This document shows positions 52,581 through 64,000 of a stretch of DNA of 64,000 nucleotides, piece by piece. The notes below the pieces were generated by a model, which worked only from the letters and a program-made list of their open reading frames with translations, ran no database searches and was not told the origin of the DNA. The position numbers were made by a program, and so were the translations under genes. This stretch comes from Cercospora beticola (lineage: Eukaryota > Ascomycota > Dothideomycetes > Mycosphaerellales > Mycosphaerellaceae), in assembly GCF_033473495.1 (NCBI RefSeq), contig NC_088938.1, positions 4,108,264 through 4,172,263 of the forward strand, read 5' to 3'. The stretch's first letter is position 1; every line of letters starts with the position of its first letter.

Positions 52581-53956
52581 CTACTCTTCTGGTTGTGGAG
52601 GAGGACATTGTCCGGAGCTTCCAATTCCCAATCCGCAAGGTGCGTTTCCGAACAATGGCCCGGCGACGACGTTGAGTTGGTCCACAGGACCACACGCCTG
52701 CTCCTCGTTCAGCAGCTGCCATCGCCCGTTCGCTTGCCCTGCACCGCAAGTTTCTGTTCCGAGAAGCGTACAGAAACCAATGATTTCCTCTCTGTTATTT
52801 GGATTCCTGCGCCTATCGAAAGCCCAGACCTCTGGGGCTGTTATGTCCTCCGCCTCAGTCCGCGGGCTGAAAGCCTCGTTGCAGCACTCGAAGGCGTCTT
52901 GGACCTGGAATTGAAAGAGGTTGACGCCCGCTCTGCCAAATGGATCTTCTATTGCCTCAACGATATCAATGCCAGACACTTTGTCAGCGTAGTTGGTCCT
53001 TAGACGGCACGCGGCATTGACAGTAGTCGTTGCGACCGTCGTGCTGCTGGTCGTGGTTGTTGTCACAGTGGTTGTGGTTGTTCCAACCTGTCGAATGATG
53101 TCAGCTTGCGGGTGTCTTACAATGAGGCACTGTGTTTCGCATTACCGTAATCGTCTTGTCGACCTTCTTAGTAGATGTGGTGGTCTTTTTGGCCTTTGGA
53201 CATTTGGTCTGAGTCTGGGTTTTTGTGGTCTAGCAGTCACGCAGAATAGTTAGTACACTTGCGCTGCTGAGAGAGGTGCAGCTTGAATACCTTCTCAGTG
53301 TAAGTCTTGGGGTGGGCATAGACTGTCTTGGTAGTAGTGACGTATTTTGTAGCGCAGTTCTTGTCTTTCGTGTACTTGTGACATGTCACTTTCTTGGGGT
53401 AGGACTTTCCGTAGCCTTTGTTGGAGGCCCGTTTGGTGAGCTGAGTCTCAGACCGCTTCCTCCTTGGAGCACCTCCTGCAGCGCCACTGTTGGAAGAGTT
53501 TGGAAGCGAGGACTGGATGGGAGTGAAGTTTGCTGGTGCTCGCTCCGTGACTGTAGAAGTAACCGACTTGGTGGATGTGGATGTAGAAGTGCTTGTCTTT
53601 GTGTCGGTGGCCTTCTTGGTGCTCGTGGTGACGGTTACGACCACGGTGGATGTGTATTTATTGGGTTCAGTGACGTAGGTTGTGGTGTACTCGGTTCTGG
53701 TGGTTGTGTATTTTGGTGTCTTGGTTGTATACACAGGCTTGGTTTGTTTGGTAGTGCATGGGGCTTGAGCGCTGTTAGCTTGCTTTCAGTCTCATAATCT
53801 CTAAACTCGTCACGTACTGTAATGCGTCTCAGTCTTGGTTGGAACATAGCCTTGCGGCTTCTTATTTGTCATAGAAGTGTAGCATTTGACAATGTCTCCG
53901 GCGAACGCCTGTCCAGCCAGGACCGCCAAGAGAGCGTACGTGGAAGTGAGCAGCAT
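52581..53956 (-). CDS. Secreted Thr-rich repetitive protein with Cys-containing C-terminal domain (4 exons, 404 aa)
   Basis: Proposed exons are 53956-53814, 53771-53291, 53229-53146 and 53087-52581. Phases agree, but the first intron (42 nt) is short and its boundaries are the weakest. Signal peptide MLLTSTYALLAVLAGQAFA. Long Thr/Lys/Tyr-rich tracts follow (YTTTRTEYTTTYVTEPNKY, TSTSTSTSTKSVTSTVTE, and TTTTTVTTTTTSSTTVATTT), typical of heavily O-glycosylated extracellular proteins. Dibasic RRKR and KR sites near the middle could be Kex2 cleavage points, splitting the chain. The C-terminal 160 residues form a cysteine-bearing domain (AACRLR, ECCNEAF, GFCTLLGTETCG, QACGPV, APCGLG) that may be the functional part. 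I do not recognise it. It lies between the cluster and the RIP-affected end, 3' to the P450 on the opposite strand. Confidence 0.72.
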
Positions 53957-55519
53957 GATGATGGTGGGTCGTACACCTTCGTGGACTTGAGCTTTGTCTC
54001 TGTTGTGGGGTTTGCGTTCTTTTATCACCTTCGTTAAGATACGATCTTACTTTCTTGATCGCGGGATATGGCATTGGATCGGCCGCCACCAATATTCAGC
54101 CGAAAGCGGAGTGCAGCAACAAGGCTGGCCGCAAAGGAGTGAAGAAAACAGCCATACTTTCAATTTCGGCAGAGCAAGCCGCGTTTGGATTTCCTTTAAG
54201 ATGCCAGAAGTAAGGAGGGCATGAAGAGGCTTGATGCTAGCCTGTTTGACAAATCTCGGGGACTTGGCAGGTCGATGCGGACCACAAACTGCCAGGCACG
54301 CACGGCACAACAGTGCTATTGGATTGCTGTAACTACTCGCAGGCTTGTCGGCTCCCAGGGCTCGAAGGTGGTGCTCAGTACCAGCTGTGAAGGCCAAATC
54401 TTGGAATGCAATGCCATCGAACAGAACGACTTGCTCATGGGGGTCATAGTGGCATTCCCGTGTCGAGTCGTGACAACATGGAGCATCGTGCAGTAGTTCT
54501 GCCAAAACGCTGGTATGGCGTCTTTCGCATATGCTCATAGGGTCGTCAGCCGCAGGCGTCTATGCTAGCGACTCATAATCTTGCGAGCCGGCGGGCCGGC
54601 AAGGCTGAAGGATCGCAGCCGCATGAAAGACGGGATGTGGCCCCAGGCTCCAGCACCATCAGCGAGGTGGAATGTTTCGCAAGACAAGATGAGACTTCCG
54701 TCGTCCGCTGGTCAGGTCAAAGTCGCTGAGAAAGATAGAGTGCATGTGAGGTTGTTGGAAGAAGTGAGGTTGAAAGAGCATCTTGGTCAGGAGAAGGGCC
54801 AAAGCTTGGTCATCTTGGCATCGCGATCGACCCATCCAGACAACGGCACATTGAGCTGATGAAGGCGTCAGGCTGGAATCGGCTCCGAATTCTCCGGTTT
54901 GACAGAGGACTTGTTCTCCGCGGAAACGTTGCTTTTATGCTTCCGCACGAGAGAAGAACGTGCTGGAAGAGCCAGTTCCTCGCACACGTGGACCCCACGC
55001 ATGCCGCTCACGGTCGGACAGGTTTCACGGCATGTTTCATGCGTTTGTACAGCTTCGACAGTCCATCTCTGCGTTCACAGAATCGAGCTGTTGTCGCTCA
55101 TGGCATACAAAGGAGAGATCGAACTGCGGATAGTATCGATTGAAGCTGGGACCTCGAATCTGTCGCGAGCCGCTACATAAAGTGCATGCTCTCCGATATG
55201 CTGACCAAGAGTATGCTGCGATTCCCCATCTGCTCGCTCGCTCGAGACGTGGTCACTACCAAGCGCTAAACGCGTGCATTAGTGACGACGATCCCTGCTC
55301 TCCCGTCCTTTAATAGGTTGTGTAGCAAGTGTCGGCGAGGACTGGCTTGCTGTCCTCTTCAGATAGCGCAGGGGATAGCGCAGACCGACGAGTCCGCTGC
55401 AGTCTCTGCGAATAGACTTAGCGGTACGTCTAGTACGAAATTTTGAGTAATTACCTCTAGGATCGCGCTCGCCCTAGCGTCTAATATAGATCGCTTAATG
55501 CTACGTATTAGCGAATTGC
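53957..55519. other. Gene-free transition toward the subtelomere
   Basis: About 1.5 kb with only unsupported frames. Base composition is normal up to about 55440, then shifts within roughly 80 bp to the AT-rich, CpA/TpG-free state that follows. Confidence 0.5.
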
Positions 55520-57109
55520 CTCCTTCTTTAAAATTCTTAGGCTTAAGTATATAGAAGCTTATAATATTTCTATCGTCCTCTAATAGAGCTTTATTTCCTA
55601 GGAATAGTCGAGCGATTCCTAGTATTAGAAAGTTAAGTTCGGCGAAAAGCGTATTTACTTTAGCCTAGATTATAGATATAAGCTCTATTCTAGCTATATA
55701 TTCTTCCTTAAGCTACTATAATCTCTATATATACTCTTTCTCTATTTACTACTTCCTTTATATAAGTAAAACGTTATTATACTATAAAGCTATACGATCT
55801 TTCTCGAGTTACTACTAGTTCTATATAAGCTTTATCTTCTATAAAGCTTTATTATTAGTCTAGAATTACTACTAGAAGCTATAAAAGTTTTTATATTTTT
55901 ACTTTAAGCTAGCGTTCTTATTACTAACTTTCTTATACTTCTAATAGAGTATATTATTCTCTTCTCTAAGTTAATTCTTTATAGCTACTAATTCTATATA
56001 CTACTACTATAGTATCTTAATATCTTCTTAAAGTTTCTCGATTTACTAATAGTATTTTCTATACTTTAGTATTTAAATCTTATTCTTAGTCTACTAGTTA
56101 TCGATATAGTCGACCTCTTACTTTTCGTATATATCTAGCTAAGTCTCTTAGTAATTACTATATATAATTAGAGAAGTTACTATAAAGTTATTAAAAGCTT
56201 ACTAGAATAGGCTAAGTTTACTATTATTCTCGAGCTTAGATATTCTATTACTATCGAACTCTATACTTTTACTAATCTAGAAGATAGTATTATTTTTAAA
56301 TTATCTATTAAGAAATATAATAAGCTTATATAAAAGCTTCTAGTATCTATCTAAGTCTACTATATTACTACTATAGTCTTTAACTATATTATACTTCTTT
56401 TTAAATTAGTAGAAGTTATTAGAATAAAAGTAAAATATATACTAAAGTAATAGAAAGTTACTATATAACTAGATATTATTATAATTATAGCTAGTACTAT
56501 TAGTACTAAATACTAGAAAGAACTTATAAATTATATAAGTCTATAAGTAGTTTTATATAATTATACTTTATTTCTTTTTAAATAGATTATAGTAGTTATT
56601 ATAGACTAACTAAATAGCTTCTAAGTTAAATAAAAGAATAAAATATAATATATTTAGCTCTATTACTTACTTTTTCTTTATACTTAATTTACTAGTATAA
56701 GCTTTTAAAATCTTAGTAGCTTTATATTTCTAAATAGTAATATAGTAATAAAAGTATTTAGATACTTTAGTAAGTATATTAATAAATAGCTACTTAAGTA
56801 AGTCGACTATATACTAGTTATTATTTTTAAAGTATAATCTAAGTATTTTTAGAAAGTTACTCTATAAGTTAAGCTAAATAATACCGAATTCGAAGTAGGC
56901 GCCTATATTTCGGATCTAAGTAGTAAGACTTCGATACTTAGAGTTAAGTAGAAGTAGTACTTCCTCTAGCTTTTAGTAATACTTTACTATATAGTATTTT
57001 ACTACTTAGCTTAATTAGCTATATTAACTCTACTATATTATTATAATCTACTACTTATCTCTTAGTTCTAGAAGTATTATTATTATATATTATATATTTA
57101 TATCTATCT

Positions 57110-57300
57110 ATACTACTTATTATATACTACTTATTATATTTCTATTTATTATATACTACTTATTATATTTCTACTTATTATATACTACTTATTATATACT
57201 ACTTATTATATTACTACTTACTATATACTACTTATCGTATACTACTTATTATATTACTACTCGTTATATACTACTTATTATATACTACTTATTATATTAC
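57110..57300. repeat. Tandem array of tactacttattata units
   Basis: A 14-bp unit (tactacttattata) recurs more than ten times, with occasional spacers (tttctact) and single changes such as tactacttatcgta and tactactcgttata. Confidence 0.8.
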
Positions 57301-57502
57301 TATTTTATATACTATATATTATATATTATATATTATTTACTTTATATAAAATCTCTATATACTATTAGAATACTTTTACTACTATCGAAGTAGATATTAT
57401 CTACTTACTAAGCTCTCTATAAACTAGATATCTTTACTTTAAAGCTTATCTAAGAATATAGTATTAATTACTATAATAGACTATATAGATATTTAGATAA
57501 AT

Positions 57503-57617
57503 AACTAGAAACTCTATTAGTAGAGTTTATAGTTTTATTATATACTTCGGTTTACTTTAGAGTAGGTATATAGTTAAACGACTAGAAACTCTAATAATAG
57601 AGTTTATAGTCTTACTA
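57503..57617. repeat. Two direct copies of a 37-bp hairpin-forming sequence
   Basis: Copies at 57503-57540 and 57581-57617 share actagaaactct, a short loop, then agagtttatag. Each contains the inverted halves aaactct and agagttt. Confidence 0.6.
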
Positions 57618-58369
57618 TAGCTAAATCTATTTATTTAAAGTATAGATAGTTATATTACTTAGATATAATATTTATTTATCGATATTCTCTATATCTAGAT
57701 CTACTACTTTTAGACTATAGTTATAATATATATTTCTAGCCTCTAAGACTTTTTATATAGTTATAAGTACTTTATATATTATAGTACTACTATATTAAAT
57801 AGCTCTAGTTACTACTTTACTTTCTATATTATTTTAGTTACTTTTATTAATACTAGATATCTACTCTTATATTACTATATAGCGCTTCTTTATATTACTT
57901 CTCTTTTATACTTTAGTTTATATAGTAGATAATTAGATTATAAATATAATCTATATAGTTTATAATACTTTTAATTCTAGCTAATTCTTTTTTAAGTCTA
58001 GAAAGAATACTTCTACTATTTAGTAGCTTTCTATACTTTTAGTTCTTAAATTTAGTAAAGTAATATCTAAATTAATAATATATTTTAACTTTAGTACTCT
58101 ACTATAATTCTATTATTACTAAACTAGATCTAGTTTTTAGAACTAAATATATATCTAACTAGCTTCTATTTCTTTAAGTATATATTTTTACTTATAACTT
58201 ACTATAATCTAGAATAGTAGTTACTTTAGTACTATAGCTAGTAAGTTATACTTTAGTCTATTCTCTAGTTAAAGTTTATCGAACTAGTTCTCTTTTTATA
58301 CTTTCTTAATAATCTATAAGCTATCTCTTTATATAGTATTTATAGATTTATCTATTCTAATATTTATTT

Positions 58370-59049
58370 TATAAGAGTAGAGTTATATAGATAGTTATAT
58401 AATACCTAGGTTATATAGTAATATACTAAAGATTTATAACTTAGAGCTATCTATACTTACTAAGCTCGGATATTATATCTTTTAGCCGAAAAGTAATAAA
58501 ATAAAGCTCTAGAATTTCGCTATTATAAGAATATCTAAGCTTAATAGTTCTAATAGTTCGGCCGAAGTCGGTAGCTTAGTATATCTAAAGTCTTTAATTC
58601 GATTCTTACTTAGAGCTAAAAAGTAGAGTTAAAATTATATTAATATATATACTAAAGCTAAATATCTTAGTACTAGGTAATATTTATAGATTTTACTTTA
58701 TTATATACTTATATTACGTAACTAGGCTCCGTATATATACGACCTATATACTTCTATAGTTCTTTACTTATTACTTTAGAGTTAATATAACTTAGTAAGT
58801 ACTTTTAGTTATATAATATACTACTATAGCCTCTAAGTATATAATCTAGACTTAGCGCTAAGGCGTCGCCTTCTAAGAGAAAAGGATAGTTATAAGAGTA
58901 GAGTTATATAAGTAGTTATATAATATCTAGGTTATATAGTAATATACTAAAGATTTATAACCTAGAGCTATCTATACTTACTAAGCTTAGATATTATACT
59001 TTTTAGCCGAGAGGTAACGAAATAAAGCTCTAGAATTTCGCTATTATAA
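58370..59049. mobile_element. Short element with two 158-bp direct terminal repeats (TRIM-like)
   Basis: Segments 58371-58528 and 58892-59049 are both exactly 158 bp and align without gaps. By hand I count 12 differences, all transitions. They enclose a 363-bp interior without coding capacity, making a 679/680-bp unit. That is the size and form of a terminal-repeat retrotransposon in miniature. Ends would be TA...TA, as expected if original TG...CA ends were converted by RIP. No target-site duplication is clear. Confidence 0.55.
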
Positions 59050-62000
59050 TTTATATAATTATATTCTAGTCTATATTCTCTAGCTATACTTTACTTATAT
59101 ATATCTCTAGATTCTTATATATTTTCTAAATCTAGTATATCTCTATATACTACTATAGAAGTACTATTTATAGGTCTATATTTTTATTATAGTTAGTAAG
59201 TAATTTAAGTACTTCTTAAATAATATCTACTAGTATCTAGCTTTATTATAAGTTCTAAATCTATTCTAATATAAATAGTTTTTTAGTATTAAAGTATAGT
59301 TAGAAGAGTTAGTAGTTTAACTTATTATTAGATATAATATCTAGCTAACTTAGAATATTATAGCTAGTTATAGTATTAAATCGCTCTATTTATAAGTATA
59401 TTATATTCTAGTCTATATTAGTCTATAAGTATACTATTACTCTTAATAGATATTCTCGATAATATAATTATAGTATACTAGTAAAGTAGAATATATTATA
59501 TCTAGAGACTTATATTAGATATTAGGCTATAATTAGTTAGTATATCGATATATTATTCTAGTATTTATAGTATAATATTTCTTTCTAAGAAGTAGATATT
59601 ATTCTATTACTATAATATAACTTAGACCTACTCTACTATTATTTCGATATAATATATATATAGACGACTTAGTTAAGCTATTTAATCGAATCTTTAAGTA
59701 GTATATATATAATACTATTCTTATCTATTAGAAATATATTTATATTATACTTTCTATAATAGTTCTAATATATTTTTATAAGAACTACTCGAGTATTATA
59801 GTACTTAAATAAAAGACTTTTAGTAAAATAGTAAATATAATACTCTAGTTAGCTTAGTAGGTCGAGGATATTAATTAGCTTATTCTAATAGCTAAACTAA
59901 TATTTATAATTCGAGTTATAACTAGCTTTACTTATTTAGTAGTTAATAAATAAAGTCGAGAATATAGCTACTTTAGTAGTATTTAGAAGATAATAGATAT
60001 CTATTTATATATCTATTATTAGTAAAAAAGTATATAGAGTAGAAGTAATATAAAGTAAATATAGAAAAAGTATACTTCTAGAAAGCTTTATTAGTATAGT
60101 ATATAGTATTAAAAGTAGTTTAAAGTAGTATTCTAGAAGAGATATATTAAAGTTAGTTATAGAAGTTATATACTTATACTTTAAATAACTACTTCTACTT
60201 TAGTTATAGTATTTATAGAAATAGAAATTAGGTTACTTAAAGCTATAAATAAACTTATCGATATAAGTAATACTATTATTAGTTTAGATAGTAATTATAT
60301 ATTATTATTAGTACTATAAGTATATTAGTTAATAATTAATACTTATTTTATCTAGCTATTAGAAGCTAATATTTTTTCTATTATAGTACTTTTTTCTAAA
60401 AATAGTAATACTATTCTCGAAGCTTTTATTATATATATACTCGATATAGTAACTATAGTATATAAAGTTACTATAATCTAGAAAAGTATTTTATAGCTAT
60501 ATATAATAGAGCTTAGTATATTCGGTAGTATTAAGTTCTAGTATATTCTTTTCTATTTAGAACTAAGTAATATTATTTACTATAAATACTTCTATATACT
60601 CTAGTAACTAGTATATTATTATAGTCGGGTCGCTATAGTACTAGACTTATACTTTAATACTAAATATAATTCTTAATATAGATTTATAGTATAGTATAGC
60701 TATATATAGTAAGATACTATATTATTTCTATTAGATAAGAATAGTACTTTTTATAATAATACTAGACTTAGAGCTATAGAGTTATACTATACTATTATTT
60801 TATTTATTTTATTTCTTACTATATAGAAAATACTATACTATTTATTCTAGTTATCTTTTATTAGTTTTATAGCTATATTTAGTATTACTTTAGAAACTAG
60901 TATCTAGGTAGAAGCTTATAACTATAGTAGTATACTAGGTAGACTAGTCTAAGCTATATAAGTTCTAATCTATTAGAATATAGTAAAAGTAGCTAGTAAT
61001 AGACTAGCTAGTATATTATATAAACTTTAGAAGTATTATATATATATACTTAATATAGCTAAGTAGAATACTATATTAGAAGTACTATATTAGAAAAGCT
61101 ACTTAATATAAGTTAGTAGAGAGATAGTAGTCTAGTATTATATAATATAGAATAATAACTATACTACTCTTATATATACTAGTATAGAGTATTAGATAAG
61201 CTATTTCTAGACTCTTATAAAAAGCGAATTCTAGAAATATTTATAGCTACTCTATAATAAACTTTTAATAGATATAGTATATATATAGCTATAGTCTATA
61301 TACTTATATAATATAGATACGAATTTATAGCCTAGATTTAGCTTTATAAAATATACTACTAACTTTCCTTTACTTACTAGTATAGGCGAGCTTATACTAA
61401 GTAAAATTATATTAGTCTCTATTATAGCTAATATATTTCTCTATAATATAGAAGAAACGATACTCTACTAGTAGTATACTATACTATATTTATATAAAGT
61501 AAGCGCCTAGGCCTTCTTATAGAATATAGCTATTCTATTATATATTACTAGTAAGTAGCTAGTATAATAAACCGAATTCTTATATATAATATAGTATAAT
61601 ACTAATATAAACCGAAATATTTCTTTTATAAATAGTCGAGTTATAATATATTTATACTATTATAAAAGCTAGATAATTACTAAGTACTTAAAATATAATA
61701 TCTATTTCGTTCCTTTTATACTAGTATATCTACTTATTAACTATATTATATATATTCTTTCTATATATTAGAAGATACTATAAGAGCTATTTCTAGAATA
61801 TAAGCTATCTTCTTATTTATTTAAGTTTTATAGGAAACTATAGAATAGTAAAAGTCTTTTATATTTCTTAGAAGCTATTTCTATTTAATACTATATTTCT
61901 ATACTAAAGATTACTAACTAGTAATAGCTTATAGTTACTATTATAAAGTCTCTTTTAGCTATAAATATAATCTATTTTAATATATCTACTAATATTAATA

Positions 62001-63359
62001 ACGACTAAGAATATAATACTAATAGTAATATATTTACTCTTACTATATAGTATAACTATATAATCTTTATAGTTAATTATTTATATACTAATTAAACTAA
62101 AGCTACTAATATTTAGAATAAGCTAATTAGTATAGGTCGATAGATATTTAAAATCTAATATATATTATAGAGTATAGATTAGTTATTTAAGTAGAGTATA
62201 AATAATAATTATTACTCTATTAATACCGAAGCTTAATCTAAAATAATCCGATAGTTAAATACTTATTATTATTAGAAAGTATAGTCTAGTTAGATATTCT
62301 AAGAGATACTTTAAAGATTAGAGTTAGATAATATAAGTTATATAATACTAGGTTATATAATCTAGCTAATACTTATCTTAGAAGTAAAATATAACTTATA
62401 ACTAACTAATATAATTAACTTAGTTAGTTTCTACTTATTATTTCTATTTCTACTATATTATATTTATCTAATAAGTACTTATAAGAATATAATTCGATAG
62501 GTTATAAGCTCGAGTTTATAGAAAGGCTCTAAGTAGAAAGAGTTAGCTTTCTTATTCTTAAAGTAATATATATTATCTTTTATAGAATCTATAGTATTAA
62601 CTAGATAGAGAAGTAGAAAAAGAATATAAAAGAGACTAGAAGTATATTCTATCTATACTATTTTAAAGCTTTAGAAGATTTTAGTTATAAGCTAGAAGTT
62701 TCTAAAAAGTAAATAAAATAGAGAAAAGCTTAGTAAAATATATTCTACTTTAAAAGAAAAATATACTAAAAGAGTATAAAAAGAAAAGAATTAGCTTTAG
62801 ACTATAGTATCTAAGTAGATAAAACTAGGCCTAAGTACTAAGTACTACTAATATTTTAGAACTAGCTAGTAGTACTTTTCTAAAAAAGTAGATCTTTTAG
62901 AAGTTCTCTATTTAAGAATCTAACTAACTTCTATAAAAGAGAAGAGTTCTTAGATATTTTAGCTAAAAGAGAAGAGTTTTAGTAACTAAGAAAAGTAGAA
63001 ATCTAGAAGCTACTAATTAGATTAAAAAAGCTTATATTTCTAGAGTTTAAATTTATTTATTTAATTTTATAGAAATAGATTTAATAAGTAAATTAGATAG
63101 AAGAAGAATACTAATTCTAATAAGAAAGAACTAGAGACTATAGTTTAAGCTATAAAAGAATATACTTAAAAGAAAAGAAATTTTCTAAATAATCTTAGAC
63201 TTAAAAAGATTATTAGTATTTATTCTAGCTAAATCTAAAGTATCTAAAGCTTTATTAAATAAAAGGAAAAGTACTATATTTTTAGAGTTTAGTTTAAAAT
63301 AGTAGAAGGATAATATAAAAGTAATTTATATTCTAATAGAAAGTCTTTATATAGATAAC

Positions 63360-63831
63360 TAAAATAAAATAATAGATAAAATAAAAGTATATAATATCTA
63401 AATAAAGCTATATAGGAAATATAGTAAAGTCTAATAGATATATATAATAGCTATTATCTAAGAATTTATAATCTTTAAAATAGAACTAGAAAATATAATT
63501 AGAAAATTATAGATCTACTTTAATAATCTTAGAAGAAGAATTATAAAAATTAACTAGAGAGAGTTATACTATAAAACTTTTAATATAAAGATTAAGTATC
63601 TACTCTTTATACTTCTAGCTAAGTATAAGAGTATAAAATAGACTATTTAAGCTTAGAAAAACTTAGACTCTAAAGAAATCCTCTAACTTCTTAAAGTAAA
63701 AGAGTTAATATAGTATAAATACTAGTTATAAGAAATAGTAATATTTACTAAAAGAAAAGAAATCTAAAATATAAAGCTAAAATACTACTTCTATAAGAAG
63801 TATTTTAGAGATATTACTAAGTATCTATACT
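63360..63831 (+). pseudogene. RIP-degraded copia-type Gag fragment cut off by the telomere
   Basis: In the frame of position 63783 the plus strand reads as a broken coding sequence whose stop codons are TAA/TAG, where Gln codons would sit. Readable pieces include IYFNNLRRRIIKI, LLAKYKSIK, KNLDSKEIL, LLKVKEL and IFTKRKEI. The order recalls the UBN2/Gag region of Ty1/copia elements (a chain ending in an LPxxY-like segment and QAQxxLD-like segment). The frame continues to the last base before the TTAGGG array, close to where a zinc-knuckle is expected, with TAT/TAC at possible Cys positions. No pol region remains. The family call is tentative. Confidence 0.45.
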
Positions 63832-64000
63832 TTAGGGTTAGGGTTAGGGTTAGGGTTAGGGTTAGGGTTAGGGTTAGGGTTAGGGTTAGGGTTAGGGTTA
63901 GGGTTAGGGTTAGGGTTAGGGTTAGGGTTAGGGTTAGGGTTAGGGTTAGGGTTAGGGTTAGGGTTAGGGTTAGGGTTAGGGTTAGGGTTAGGGTTAGGGT
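63832..64000 (+). repeat. Telomere: (TTAGGG)n, about 28 copies to the window end
   Basis: A perfect TTAGGG array of 169 nt on the G-rich strand running 5' to 3' outward, so this is the right end of a chromosome. It starts abruptly after the Gag-like sequence without an intervening degenerate telomeric zone. Confidence 0.98.

Larger units (their letters stand above)
55520..63831. repeat. RIP-saturated AT-rich subtelomeric block
   Basis: About 8.3 kb of strongly A+T-rich DNA full of TA steps. Reading through it I found no CA or TG dinucleotide, whereas AC, GT and even CG are present (for example ctcgag, gtcgac, gccgaa). That is the pattern expected when CpA is converted to TpA on both strands by repeat-induced point mutation. 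All long reading frames are destroyed by TAA/TAG. Dead transposable elements are the presumed substrate; two recognisable pieces are listed separately. Confidence 0.85.

Noticed and set aside
54047..54538. 163-codon minus-strand open frame before the RIP block
   Set aside because: No domain, signal peptide or intron support; composition looks random.
57110..57300. CRISPR-like array
   Set aside because: Simple AT-rich tandem repeat without unique spacers, in a eukaryotic telomere region.

Overview
The window is the right-hand end of a chromosome from a filamentous ascomycete. It finishes in about 28 uninterrupted TTAGGG repeats, the genes carry many short GT-AG introns of about 40-90 nt, and the last 8.3 kb before the telomere is saturated with repeat-induced point mutation (RIP). 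The mix of conserved fungal genes, small secreted proteins and RIP suggests a Dothideomycete, perhaps Mycosphaerellales. That placement is inference, since no rRNA or marker gene is present.

Layout. From 0.6 to 33.2 kb is mostly gene-rich, ordinary chromosome: a secreted tyrosinase, CIA1 (cytosolic Fe-S assembly), a BTB protein, a large protein kinase, the histone chaperone RTT106, a C45-type acyltransferase ending in a peroxisomal ARL signal, a protein with three UBA/TAP-C-like repeats and an F-box-like motif, MIC12 (MICOS), mitochondrial ribosomal protein bL17m, TAF13, the Golgi protein Kish, a cytochrome c/c1 heme lyase and mevalonate diphosphate decarboxylase. Short secreted cysteine-rich proteins lie between them. 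From 34 to 42 kb the sequence is more accessory: secreted proteins, a secreted carboxylesterase and long gene-poor gaps.

From 42.6 to 52.5 kb there is a compact five-gene specialised-metabolism cluster. It comprises a peroxisomal (SKL-ending) alpha/beta hydrolase, an adenylation-thiolation protein fused in frame to a 12-TM MFS transporter, a short-chain dehydrogenase, a free-standing NAD-binding thioester-reductase-type protein, and a cytochrome P450. In the common fungal NRPS-like (A-T-R) enzymes the reductase follows the carrier domain in one chain. Here that slot holds a transporter and the reductase is a separate gene. This is the most unusual thing in the window. A working model is that an acid is activated and tethered by the A-T part, released reductively in trans, modified by the SDR and P450, acted on by a peroxisomal hydrolase, and exported by the fused MFS part. 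The order and the substrate are not known from sequence.

From 52.6 to 55.4 kb there is one Thr-rich secreted protein and then gene-free sequence. From about 55.52 to 63.83 kb the DNA contains essentially no CpA/TpG dinucleotides. It holds a 679-bp element with two 158-bp direct terminal repeats differing only by transitions, a 14-bp tandem array, and, running straight into the telomere, a degenerate copia-type Gag reading frame. Coordinates of spliced genes were worked out by hand from splice sites, phase and family similarity recalled from memory. No alignment or transcript data were available.
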